Below are positions 17,999 to 25,832 of a stretch of 36,620 nucleotides of DNA, one piece after another (positions within the stretch are counted from its first letter, which is position 1; every line of letters begins with the position of its first letter). A program made the translations under genes and the position numbers. The notes below the pieces were generated by a model. It worked only from the letters and a program-made list of their open reading frames with translations. It was not told the origin of the DNA and did no database searches. The DNA is from Bacteroidota bacterium (lineage in GTDB: Bacteria; Bacteroidota; Bacteroidia; Bacteroidales; VadinHA17): contig JAEYZD010000098.1 in the NCBI GenBank assembly GCA_023430725.1, positions 1 through 36,620 of the forward strand, written 5' to 3'.

Positions 17999-19864
17999 CT
18001 ACCACCCTATACCGTAATCCTCCCCGTGATTGCTGGACCCTCCCCAGAATGTTCCGTGGATGCGGTCAAAGCCAATCGCATTGACAGGGCCTGAGGTCCT
18101 CTCCTGGAACGACAGCCTGTAGCCCATCGATGCCAGCTCCTTCCTCACCCACGGGGGCATGCTGTTGTTCAGCACCAGCCCGCCGGCCACCTTCTCATGC
18201 TCCCCGAAGCTGGAGTACATCTGCAGCGTCTTGAACGACGGCGCCTCGCAGGCCTCCTGGACGGTCATCCCAAACTCCACAACATTAAGGAAGAACTGCA
18301 TTAGCAGCTGATCCTGCTCATCACCGCCCTGCTTGGCAAAGGCGAGGAACGGCTTGCCGTCCTTCATTGCCAGGGTGGGTGTAAGGGTAACGCGGGGTCT
18401 TTTGCCGGGTTCCACCACATTGAACGGATTCTCCTTCTCGTCAAGGACGAAGCTCTGCATCCGCTGGCTCATCCCGATGCCGGTGTTGCCGGCAATGCAC
18501 GCCGGCACCCATCCGCCGCTGGGAGTGACAGAGACAACCCATCCCTCCTCATCTGCAGCTTCGATTGAAGTGGTGCCGGAATTGAATGTACCCAGGAAAC
18601 GGCTGTACTGATCAGGATCATCTGCAGGATAAATGTTGCGTGCCTCTGCCTGCCATGAGTCCAGCAGCGTGCCAAACGGGTTGACTTTCCCCTCGAAGGG
18701 ATATGGGTCGCCGGGCCTTATACCGGGGTCATTGCGGTCAGGATTGATCAGCTTGCTCCGTTCCCTTGCGTACTCCTTTGATAGCAGTCCCTTCATCGGT
18801 TCTTCAGGCGGAAATGCCGGGTCACCGTAATAGAAGTCCCTGTCTGCAAAAGCGAGGTTCATGGCCTGGTAAAGGGTGTGGATGTATTTCGTTGAGTTAT
18901 AGCCCATCTCCTTCAGGTTGAAGTTCTCGAGTATATTGAGTGTCTGGAGCATCACCGGGCCCTGGGTCCACTGCTGAAGCTTGTACACTTCAATGCCTTT
19001 GTATTCGGTCATGAGTGGTTCCTCAATCTTAACCTGCCAGCCGGCAAGGTCACCGGTGGTGATAAGGCCGCCCTGCTCGATGCATCCGCGGGAGAACTCT
19101 TCGGCGATGTCGCCTTTATAAAACCGGTCATAGGCAGCATAGATAGCCTCCTTGCGCGATTTCTTCTTTTTCAGTGCCTGCTGTTCGGCTTCAACCAGCT
19201 TAGTAAGTGTTGCCAGCAGATCACTCTGAACGAATACCTCTCCTGCTGACGGCGCCTCCCGCTCCTCTCCGGCATGGGGAAGGAAAACCTTTGCAGAATA
19301 TGGCCACTCCCTGATCCTGTTTTTTGCCCTCTCGATTGAGTTGGCTGTCTGTGCCTCAATGGGATATCCTGCGGCCATTTCCATGGCAGGGGCAAGCACC
19401 TCTTTCAGGCTCATTGTGCCGTACTCCGCAAGCATGACAATCAGCCCGCCTGGAGTACCGGGTGTGACGGCTGCCAGAGGACCGTACTCGGGGGGATATC
19501 TGAAGCCCTTCGACTTATAGAATTCTGCAGTGGCTCCGGTAGGAGCAACGCCAAGTGCGTTGATGGCAATGACCTTTCCGGTCTTCGGATTATATATCAG
19601 CGCCTGCGTCTCGCCGCCCCAGCTGAGGACGTCCCACATTGTGCATGTGGCCGCCAGCATCGCGCAGGCGGCATCTACGGCGTTGCCGCCGCGGTCAAAG
19701 ATCATCGCCCCCGCCGTGGCGGCAAGGGGTTTACCGGTGATGGCCATCCAGTGCTTCCCGTGCAACGGGGGTTTCTGGGTGGTGACCGGAAAGGTATTAA
19801 ACGATTGAGAATGTGACATGATTAAAATACTTAACATACAAACAGATAGAAAGAATCTTTTCAT
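17999..19864 (-). CDS. Gamma-glutamyltransferase family protein, exported
   Basis: 621 residues with a Sec signal peptide (about 1-19). GGT enzymes are N-terminal nucleophile hydrolases that cut themselves in two. Here the predicted cleavage is before Thr431 in SGTTSIEAAD, leaving a small subunit of about 191 residues. The N-terminal block GGNAVDAACAML (59-70) is typical. The usual substrate-site block of glutathione-type GGT (GSPGG-like) is replaced by QGGDEQDQ (about 512-519), a form seen in YwrD-like and acylase-like members. Glutathione is therefore not a safe substrate call. The protein probably acts in the periplasm. It is separate from the genes on either side. Confidence 0.88.
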   Translation of the reverse strand: MKRFFLSVCMLSILIMSHSQSFNTFPVTTQKPPLHGKHWMAITGKPLAATAGAMIFDRGGNAVDAACAMLAATCTMWDVLSWGGETQALIYNPKTGKVIAINALGVAPTGATAEFYKSKGFRYPPEYGPLAAVTPGTPGGLIVMLAEYGTMSLKEVLAPAMEMAAGYPIEAQTANSIERAKNRIREWPYSAKVFLPHAGEEREAPSAGEVFVQSDLLATLTKLVEAEQQALKKKKSRKEAIYAAYDRFYKGDIAEEFSRGCIEQGGLITTGDLAGWQVKIEEPLMTEYKGIEVYKLQQWTQGPVMLQTLNILENFNLKEMGYNSTKYIHTLYQAMNLAFADRDFYYGDPAFPPEEPMKGLLSKEYARERSKLINPDRNDPGIRPGDPYPFEGKVNPFGTLLDSWQAEARNIYPADDPDQYSRFLGTFNSGTTSIEAADEEGWVVSVTPSGGWVPACIAGNTGIGMSQRMQSFVLDEKENPFNVVEPGKRPRVTLTPTLAMKDGKPFLAFAKQGGDEQDQLLMQFFLNVVEFGMTVQEACEAPSFKTLQMYSSFGEHEKVAGGLVLNNSMPPWVRKELASMGYRLSFQERTSGPVNAIGFDRIHGTFWGGSSNHGEDYGIGW

Positions 19865-19992
19865 AACGGTCAGGTTTAAGGTGGCGGAATCATTTGTGTT
19901 GTTGCCTCTTCCGCAATTTCGTAATAAATTGCATTTAATGGGAGAAAAAATCCATAATTTCGGCCGGATATAAAAATAAAGGATAGCCGGAG

Positions 19993-20610
19993 ATGAACGA
20001 ATTTGACCTTAAGGCTGCAGAGTGGGATAAGCAGCAGATGCACAGGGATCGCGCGGAGGCAGTGGCAGCGGAAATAGTCAGGCAGGTCCCGCTTGAAAAA
20101 ACAATGACTGCAATGGAGTTTGGCGCCGGAACGGGGCTGCTTAGCTTCATGCTCAAGGACCGCCTTAAGGAGATCACCCTCATTGACAACTCCGAAGGGA
20201 TGGTGAAGGTGCTGAATGAAAAGCTGGCTTCCGCGAAGGCAGATAACCTGAAAGTAGTTAAAGCCGACCTCGAACATGAAGACCTGCAGCCCGGCACGTT
20301 CGATCTGATCTACACCCTTATGGTGCTTCATCATGTCGGAGATGTGGAAACAGTTGTCAAAAAATTTCATGACATGCTCAATCCGGGCGGATACCTGGCA
20401 ATTGCCGACCTTTATAGAGAGGACGGATCTTTTCACGGTGAAGGCTTTCACGGTCACAGGGGATTTGATCCGTCAGCTCTGGCCGCAATGCTTGAAAAAA
20501 CCGGGTTCGGCGGGACATCACATAGCAAGGTGTATGTGGTCAGCAAAAAGATTTCGGAGAGCAGCAGCATGAATTTTGATGTTTTTCTGATGACCGCAAA
20601 AAGGAGTTAA
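19993..20610 (+). CDS. Class I SAM-dependent methyltransferase
   Basis: 205 residues, cytoplasmic. SAM-binding motif I is EFGAGTG (about 43-49), followed by the acidic residue of motif II (LIDNSEGM) and the motif IV region FDLIYTLMVLHHV. The fold is that of the Methyltransf_11/25 type, which acts on small molecules, but the substrate cannot be read from the sequence. The ATG at 19993 follows CCGGAG. It diverges from the GGT gene and is followed after 97 nt by the OsmC gene on the same strand. Confidence 0.88.
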   Translation: MNEFDLKAAEWDKQQMHRDRAEAVAAEIVRQVPLEKTMTAMEFGAGTGLLSFMLKDRLKEITLIDNSEGMVKVLNEKLASAKADNLKVVKADLEHEDLQPGTFDLIYTLMVLHHVGDVETVVKKFHDMLNPGGYLAIADLYREDGSFHGEGFHGHRGFDPSALAAMLEKTGFGGTSHSKVYVVSKKISESSSMNFDVFLMTAKRS

Positions 20611-20707
20611 GCGTCTCTACCAGGATGCATCCCTCCTTTCCCGGTTTATGTCCGATATCCATAAAACACATTAAATTGAACAAAAAAACAAAATAGCACA
20701 TTCCACT

Positions 20708-21112
20708 ATGGCTGACATGGAAGTAACACTTGACGGTGGCAAGGTTGTCACCGCTCACATCAATGGAAAGACAATCAAAACTGACCAGTCGGTCAGGAAC
20801 GGCGGCGGCGGAACGGCCCCGGAGCCATTCGAACTGTTTCTTGCATCGGTAGGAACCTGTGCCGGAGTCTACGTCAAATCATTTTGTGATCAGCGCGGCA
20901 TTCCTGCAGATGGCATAAAAATTATTCAGTCGGTTGTCTTCGACCCTGAGAAGAGGGTCCCGTCATCAATAAAACTGAATATTCAGCTGCCAGCAGAATT
21001 CCCGGAAAAATACAGGGCTGCGGTTGTCAATGCAGCAGAGCTTTGCCTGGTGAAGAAAACAATAAACAACTCACCTCTGTTTGAAGTTACCACATCTGAA
21101 GGTCATAGCTGA
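20708..21112 (+). CDS. OsmC family peroxidase-like protein
   Basis: 134 residues. OsmC/Ohr proteins reduce organic hydroperoxides with a pair of cysteines. Cys51 (VGTCAG) and Cys113 (ELCLV) occupy the expected peroxidatic and resolving positions, and an extra Cys60 is close to the first. The length and the block GGGGTAPEPFELFLAS are typical of the short YhfA-like branch. The neighbours are a methyltransferase and a flavin reductase, but gaps of 97 and 70 nt leave co-transcription open. Confidence 0.88.
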   Translation: MADMEVTLDGGKVVTAHINGKTIKTDQSVRNGGGGTAPEPFELFLASVGTCAGVYVKSFCDQRGIPADGIKIIQSVVFDPEKRVPSSIKLNIQLPAEFPEKYRAAVVNAAELCLVKKTINNSPLFEVTTSEGHS

Positions 21113-21182
21113 TCCGGCTTAACAGTAATGCCATAGCTGTCATTCACCTTTAATCGCTTACAATAAAACACGAAGAACCAAT

Positions 21183-21707
21183 ATGAAGACTCCAGAGTTC
21201 ACACTGACCGATCCGGCGAAGCTGAAGGACAACCTCATCAGGCTGATTGCCTCCGACTGGATGCTTGTTACTGCCGGCACGCCTGAGAAATTCAACACAA
21301 TGACAGCCAACTGGGGAGGCATGGGATATTTGTGGAACAAAAACGTAGTGTTTGTATTTGTCCGCCCGGAGCGTTACACCTATGAATTTATCGAAAAGAC
21401 CGATGGATTCACGCTTACCTTCTTCGATGAGAAGTACCGTGATGCACTCAACCTGTGCGGGGTAAAGAGCGGTCGCAACTGTGACAAGGTTGCCGAGACG
21501 GGGCTGACGCCGCATTTCACCCAATCCGGGTATCCTGCCTTCGCCGAAGCGAGGGTGGTTCTGGAGTGCAAGAAACTCTACGCAAACCAGCTGACCAGGG
21601 ATGCATTCCTCGACTCCGAACCGCTGAATACTCATTACCGGACCAAAGGCGGACTACACAAGGTATACATCGCTGAAATTACACACGCCTGGGTCAGGTC
21701 CGCCTGA
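21183..21707 (+). CDS. Flavin reductase-like, FMN-binding split-barrel protein
   Basis: 174 residues. The fold is the FMN-binding split barrel of the flavin reductase-like family. The blocks WMLVTAGTPEKFNTMTANWGG (the substrate/FMN face, residues about 30-50), VFVRPERYTYEF and FTLTFFDEKYRDALNLCG are characteristic. Members reduce free flavin with NAD(P)H or act as oxidoreductases of unknown partner. The ATG at 21183 is preceded by an A-rich leader without a strong ribosome site. It is the last gene before the sulfur-related pair. Confidence 0.87.
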   Translation: MKTPEFTLTDPAKLKDNLIRLIASDWMLVTAGTPEKFNTMTANWGGMGYLWNKNVVFVFVRPERYTYEFIEKTDGFTLTFFDEKYRDALNLCGVKSGRNCDKVAETGLTPHFTQSGYPAFAEARVVLECKKLYANQLTRDAFLDSEPLNTHYRTKGGLHKVYIAEITHAWVRSA

Positions 21708-21762
21708 AGATAAAAATTCCCCGACTTCCCGGCAAAAGTATAGCCACAACGTAACCTGTTTG

Positions 21763-21770
21763 TATATTTG
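21763..21770 (+). promoter_or_regulatory. Candidate -7 element for the YD-lipoprotein/rhodanese pair
   Basis: TATATTTG fits TAnnTTTG and lies in the 157-nt gap before the lipoprotein gene, leaving a leader of about 90 nt. No TTG is found 19-21 nt upstream. Confidence 0.3.
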
Positions 21771-21864
21771 TATCAGAACCGTACCCTGAACAATTCCACT
21801 CTTTTATGGTTTGTCATTGGTACAAGTTCGCTTTGCGTATGAATAACCACAAACAAACAGTTTT

Positions 21865-22935
21865 ATGAATCTTAAAAGAATTTCTATCCTTACGGGCATC
21901 GCAGCCCTTATCATCGCCGGCATCACTGCATGCAACCAGGCACCGGCAAAGAAACCGGCAGATACCGGAAACGTTTATTACAGAAACCTCCTCTTCAGTG
22001 AGACACCATGGGACACCGAAAGGGGATCACGTCAGCTCACTCCGGAAGAAGCGAAGGAGGTCAACAGCTACAAATTCACCTACGATGAGAGCGGACGCCT
22101 CAGCTCGGTTGAATTCGTCAGAGGAGATGAGCTCCTCTCCTACGGCTCCCTCGGCGGCGCTGCAAAGATCTCCTACGAATATGCCGACAACAGGCAGATA
22201 AAGCGTTTCTTTGATGAGAACAACGAACAGATTGAGTCCGGAGGTGTCTTCACGGCTGAGTATACCCTGGATGAAAAGGGGGTCAGGACAGGATTGAAAT
22301 TCCTGGGACGTGACGGACAGCCCGTGGAAAACAGGAACAAGATCAATAATTACGTCTGGAGAATTCTCCCTGACGGAAAAGTACAGGAGAGAAGATATAA
22401 CCTCGCTGGCGAGGAGACTGTCATGAACCCCTTCTGCCCCTTCTATGAACTCAGGTTCACATACAACGACAAGGGTTATGTGCTGGCCATGGCAAACTAC
22501 GAAAATGACAGCCTGTATAACTGCACGGCAGAAAACTGCGGTGACATAGGTGTCTCCTACTTCGAGTTCGAACCGAATGAATTTGGTGACCTGCTGAGCT
22601 TTTCAGTTTATAACGTGACCGGTCAGATGTCAAACCTCTACTGGGGATGGTCACGCAGGGTAAGCAAATATGACGAGAACGGCTATGTCCTCGAAACAGC
22701 TGTCTTTGACCAGGATAACGAATACCTCGGTGGCAAGAGCGTCCCGGTGACACAGTACGCATATGACAAACACGGGGCTGTGATTGAGGTAAGGAATATG
22801 GACAAGGACAGGAATATCATCAATAACCCGGAAAATGGCGTTGCAATTACCGAATACAAGTATGATGAGAAGGGTAATCGCACCGAGACAATAAGGTATG
22901 ACAAGGACAGAGTGCCTGTCACACCGCAGTCGTAA
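21865..22935 (+). CDS. Lipoprotein with YD-repeat-like segments
   Basis: 356 residues. The N-terminal signal has a lipobox ITAC (Cys23). The mature protein is built of short units of the kind found in RHS/YD proteins: YDESGRLSSVEF, LDEKGVRTGLKF, YNDKGYVLAMANY, YDENGYVLETAVF and YDEKGNRTETIRY, spaced along the chain. Such units form stacked beta hairpins that may bind a partner or glycan. No catalytic motif is visible. It starts a two-gene unit, and the next gene begins 14 nt after its stop, so the two are almost certainly co-transcribed. A role beside a rhodanese lipoprotein has not, as far as I know, been described. Confidence 0.75.
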   Translation: MNLKRISILTGIAALIIAGITACNQAPAKKPADTGNVYYRNLLFSETPWDTERGSRQLTPEEAKEVNSYKFTYDESGRLSSVEFVRGDELLSYGSLGGAAKISYEYADNRQIKRFFDENNEQIESGGVFTAEYTLDEKGVRTGLKFLGRDGQPVENRNKINNYVWRILPDGKVQERRYNLAGEETVMNPFCPFYELRFTYNDKGYVLAMANYENDSLYNCTAENCGDIGVSYFEFEPNEFGDLLSFSVYNVTGQMSNLYWGWSRRVSKYDENGYVLETAVFDQDNEYLGGKSVPVTQYAYDKHGAVIEVRNMDKDRNIINNPENGVAITEYKYDEKGNRTETIRYDKDRVPVTPQS

Positions 22936-22949
22936 TACCAGTCCGGAAT

Positions 22950-23984
22950 ATGAAAAACAGAACATATATTTCTACTGTTCTGCTGCTGCTGCTTGCAATT
23001 GTTGCAGGAGGCTGCACCGGCAGGAAAAGCGAAAAGAAGCCTGAGGCTTTGAAGGAGGCTGCACCGGCCCCCTCCATTGGCCAGGAGACTCTTCTTCTGC
23101 TGAAAGACCTTGAGGAGAACGGCGATTACGTGAACAGCCAGTACTTCCCGAGTCTTATCAAGGCATCGATTGTATTTGAGGAGCTAGACAGCAACAACCT
23201 GGTCATAGACCTCCGGTCATCTGAATCATACGCCCGGGGGCATGTCAAAGGAGCTGTGAGTAAGAATTTCAGCGAGCTCCATGAATATTTCGAAACCGGC
23301 ATCAAGCCGTTTGAATACGACAAGATCATAATTGTCTGCGAAGACGGCCAGGTTTCGAGCTACACCACTGCCCTTCTCAGGATGATGGGATATGGCAATG
23401 TCTTCGCAATGCGATGGGGCATGGGAGGCTGGAATCACACCTATGCCGAAGAGGGATGGCTCAAGGGTGCATCGGGAAAATATGAAGACCGGCTTGAAAT
23501 CACAACCAATGAGGTTCCAGCCCCGATCGGGATGCCGGAGCTCGGCACCGGTCTTACAGGAGGAAAGGAGATCGGAGAGGCCAGATTCAGGAAACTCTTT
23601 GAGTCAGGCAGCGGTGAGATAATGGTCACTGCAGATGAGATCTTTGCGGATCCCGGCAAGTATTTCGTGATAAATCTTGAGCGGAAGGACAAATATGACA
23701 ACGGGCATATCCCCGGTGCTGTCAGGTATAAGCCTGAGTCGACACTTGGCTTTACGGATATGATGTCCACCATTCCACATGACAAAACCGTGGTTGTATA
23801 TTGCGGTACGGGACACAATTCGGCTTTTGCAACTGCATTCCTGAGGCTGTTCGGCTATGATGCAAGAACTCTCAGGTACGGAAACAACAGTTTCATGTAT
23901 GATAAGATGGTCAGGGAAAAGAGTACTCTTTCCTGGCTGCCTTTCACCCTCGCCGAATCAAACGAATTCCCGGTGGTAAAATAA
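22950..23984 (+). CDS. Lipoprotein with two rhodanese domains
   Basis: 344 residues with lipobox VAGGC (Cys22). Two rhodanese-fold domains follow. The first covers about residues 75-170 with Cys130 in the loop CEDGQVSS, and the second about 225-325 with Cys285 in CGTGHNS. The preceding Asp/Glu of the CDC25-like motif (IDLRSSESYARGH, NLERKDKYDNGH) are present in both. Rhodaneses carry sulfane sulfur as a persulfide on the loop cysteine, and both cysteines are kept here. The second loop fits the CxxGxxS pattern better. The lipid anchor places it outside the cytoplasm. It converges on the YeeE/rhodanese operon, with 60 nt between stops. Confidence 0.88.
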   Translation: MKNRTYISTVLLLLLAIVAGGCTGRKSEKKPEALKEAAPAPSIGQETLLLLKDLEENGDYVNSQYFPSLIKASIVFEELDSNNLVIDLRSSESYARGHVKGAVSKNFSELHEYFETGIKPFEYDKIIIVCEDGQVSSYTTALLRMMGYGNVFAMRWGMGGWNHTYAEEGWLKGASGKYEDRLEITTNEVPAPIGMPELGTGLTGGKEIGEARFRKLFESGSGEIMVTADEIFADPGKYFVINLERKDKYDNGHIPGAVRYKPESTLGFTDMMSTIPHDKTVVVYCGTGHNSAFATAFLRLFGYDARTLRYGNNSFMYDKMVREKSTLSWLPFTLAESNEFPVVK

Positions 23985-24007
23985 CTGGCATATTCAGCTT
24001 ATCATGG

Positions 24008-24037
24008 ATTCCGGTCTGACTTTCGTCGGGCCGGAAT
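24008..24037. terminator. Strong hairpin between convergent units, possible bidirectional terminator
   Basis: ATTCCGGTCTGAC pairs with GTCGGGCCGGAAT: 13 bp in RNA with two G-U pairs and a TTTC loop. It is centred between two convergent stops. Neither side has a clean T run, so it may act as a transcript end-stabiliser as much as a terminator. Confidence 0.55.
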
Positions 24038-24044
24038 TCCTGTT

Positions 24045-24467
24045 TCAGACGGCGTCTGAAGCGGGGTCAATGAGTATGAAAACATTCTTAATACCCATTT
24101 CACTGAGGATCATCCAGACTCGTGAAGAGACGGATCCGTTTGCAGAATAGAGGATGACGGGGCCCCTGTGTTTGCGGATTGTCTTCAGGTTTTCCTTATC
24201 GGTTACAGCTTCCGGGTCCAAAGATACTCTCCTTGCCTCAAGTACTCCGGGCAGCTCAGCTTCGCTTCCCAGGTTCAGCAGCATAACCTCACCTTCAAGG
24301 GCTGACACCTGATTAATTGTGAGCATGTTTGAGCCATCGGTCGATGCCTCTGCCCATCTCGCTGCGTCATACCGGAAACCGCCCGGGCTGAATGACCGGA
24401 GAAGTACAAGCGCTACAATCACCAGGAACAGAATCAGGGAAAACCGGTATTGTTTAAGAATTTTCAT
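24045..24467 (-). CDS. Membrane-anchored rhodanese-fold protein without catalytic cysteine
   Basis: 140 residues. Residues 7-24 form one membrane helix, with the rest in the periplasm. The region from about 48 to 132 resembles a small rhodanese domain: LLNLGSEAEL at the Asp/Glu position, VILYSANGSVSS at the active loop and MGIKNVFIL after it. At the loop position where Cys is expected there is Ser108, and the whole protein contains no cysteine, so it cannot act as a sulfurtransferase. It begins 23 nt after the upstream rhodanese gene and is the last gene of the YeeE operon. Divergence is high, so the fold call is moderate. Confidence 0.65.
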   Translation of the reverse strand: MKILKQYRFSLILFLVIVALVLLRSFSPGGFRYDAARWAEASTDGSNMLTINQVSALEGEVMLLNLGSEAELPGVLEARRVSLDPEAVTDKENLKTIRKHRGPVILYSANGSVSSRVWMILSEMGIKNVFILIDPASDAV

Positions 24468-24490
24468 CGGACTGTCTTGTTAATGTTTGA

Positions 24491-25102
24491 TTACTCGCAA
24501 CCGCCGTCAAGCTTCTTTGCTGAAAACTTTCTGGAATCAAGAAACCTGGACTTCAGGCTGTCAGGCAGGCTGCTGAACTCCCTGTACATCTCACCGGCCC
24601 TCCTTCTGGTCTCATAAAGGGCATTTTCCCTGGCCGTAATCCTTTCACCGGTAAAATCAGTGTCAAGTACCGTCCTATCCCACTCCGCAATTCCGCCTTC
24701 CATTATGTTGCAGTTGTCATAACCCATTCCCCGGGCAAAAACAAGGGCATAATCGGCCTCAATATTGCCGGTTGAATAGAAGACGGCTCTGATATCACGG
24801 TTGCCGAGCCATTTATCCGGATCCGATTTGACGAATTCCGCCCATGGCACGTTCACCGCCCCGGGAATTGCCTTTATCCTGTATTCTGCCTCCGGCCTCA
24901 GGTCAATCAGGCTGAAGGATGGGTCCTCCCTGACAATGAATTCCGCAACTTCATCAGGTGTAATTGACACATCATCTCCAAGAACATCTGCGATCAGGCC
25001 GGCCGGTTTTTCACTGAAAGAGCGGTTTGCCGACAGCGGAAGGAACGCAAGGATCAGACTGAACAGAATGAGAAGCAATGAAATTTCTTTCCTGATTTTC
25101 AT
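24491..25102 (-). CDS. Membrane-anchored rhodanese-fold protein with Cys-to-Ser loop and GGCE tail
   Basis: 203 residues. The N-terminus is a single hydrophobic helix (about 7-25), either an uncleaved anchor or a signal peptide. A rhodanese domain covers about 46-145: FSLIDLRPEAEYRIKAIPGA, then the loop AVFYSTGNIEA, then MGYDNCNIMEGGIAEWD. The loop residue that should be the persulfide-bearing Cys is Ser110. The remaining cysteines are Cys131 and Cys202. Cys202 is the second-last residue, in a C-terminal GGCE after a charged helical stretch (about 155-195). It starts 9 nt after the YeeE-like gene, so the two are tightly coupled. Confidence 0.85.
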   Translation of the reverse strand: MKIRKEISLLLILFSLILAFLPLSANRSFSEKPAGLIADVLGDDVSITPDEVAEFIVREDPSFSLIDLRPEAEYRIKAIPGAVNVPWAEFVKSDPDKWLGNRDIRAVFYSTGNIEADYALVFARGMGYDNCNIMEGGIAEWDRTVLDTDFTGERITARENALYETRRRAGEMYREFSSLPDSLKSRFLDSRKFSAKKLDGGCE

Positions 25103-25111
25103 ACCGTATGG

Positions 25112-25714
25112 TTATAAGTCGTTAGTTATTTCCGGACGGGCAAATCTCTTTTCTGCCAGCTCGGCCACCCAGAACATTGCAACTGCTGCTGCAACCAGAA
25201 TCAGGGTGAAAACACCGGGAGAGAGTCCGAGTACTTCATTGATCTTTACCGGTCCCCTATACTGAGCTGTTGCCATGCCTTCAATCATGGGATATGTCTC
25301 AGTGAAAAGGAAGGCTCCGGCAAACCCTCCGGCAACGAATACCATGGCGTCTATCTTGCCTATTGACATGGCGCAAATGCCTGTACCCGGGCAGAATCCG
25401 CCCATGATGAATCCTGCCCCCATGATTATGCCGCCCACTATTGAGGCAGTTACATAAAATTCGTTCACGTAAACCTGGTTAAGGTTGAGTATGCCGAAAT
25501 ATGAAAGGAACTGTGATCCGATCAGGGCAACGATGGCTGCAGTGAAGAATACCTTGAGAACCGTTGTGTCATATCCGTAAAACATACCCGCCAGCTTCCG
25601 GCTTGATGAAAAGCCTGCCTGCTCAAGGGCAAATCCGAATCCTGTTCCTATCAGCAGCGCAGTCAGCATGTTGAGCCATTCGGGAAATGCATATAGTGAT
25701 GAAAGTGGTGCCAT
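25112..25714 (-). CDS. YeeE/YedE (TsuA-like) half-size membrane protein, second half
   Basis: 200 residues with about five membrane helices. The family blocks GFGFALEQAGFSSSRKLAG (25-43) and GGFCPGTGICA (105-115) are present. Cys108 and Cys114 correspond to the cysteines that in TsuA-type transporters pass thiosulfate across the inner membrane. Full TsuA is about 350-400 residues. Here it is split into two genes, this one and the one at 25822-26331. It is followed closely by the rhodanese genes, so sulfur import and periplasmic or cytoplasmic relay are likely linked. The exact substrate is inferred from the family. Confidence 0.88.
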   Translation of the reverse strand: MAPLSSLYAFPEWLNMLTALLIGTGFGFALEQAGFSSSRKLAGMFYGYDTTVLKVFFTAAIVALIGSQFLSYFGILNLNQVYVNEFYVTASIVGGIIMGAGFIMGGFCPGTGICAMSIGKIDAMVFVAGGFAGAFLFTETYPMIEGMATAQYRGPVKINEVLGLSPGVFTLILVAAAVAMFWVAELAEKRFARPEITNDL

Positions 25715-25785
25715 ATCCGTTGTTTTGAATTATTGATTGTATCCTGATTACAAGTTTCCTTTTCGTTATAACTCTGAGAAATAAG

Positions 25786-25832
25786 ACTTTCAGACCCTCA
25801 GACTCTCAGATTCTCGGACCTTCAGATCCAGT
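25786..25832. repeat. Tandem octamer repeats (GTCTGAGA type)
   Basis: Minus strand reads ATCTGAAG, GTCCGAGA, ATCTGAGA, GTCTGAGG, GTCTGAAA, GTCTTATT: six 8-nt units. It begins inside the stop region of the first YeeE-like gene and runs into the gap before the second. It shares the unit and the 11-mer TCAGACCCTCA (plus strand) with the tract at 17933-17985. Confidence 0.7.

Noticed and set aside
19876..20457. 193-codon open frame opposite the methyltransferase gene
   Set aside because: It is the antisense of a well-supported methyltransferase, with no family motif of its own.
24044..24060. GCCGTCTGAA, identical to the Neisseria DNA uptake sequence, within a perfect inverted repeat
   Set aside because: I noticed only this one site in the window and the genome is clearly Bacteroidota. 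It overlaps a stop codon and is most simply a chance palindrome.
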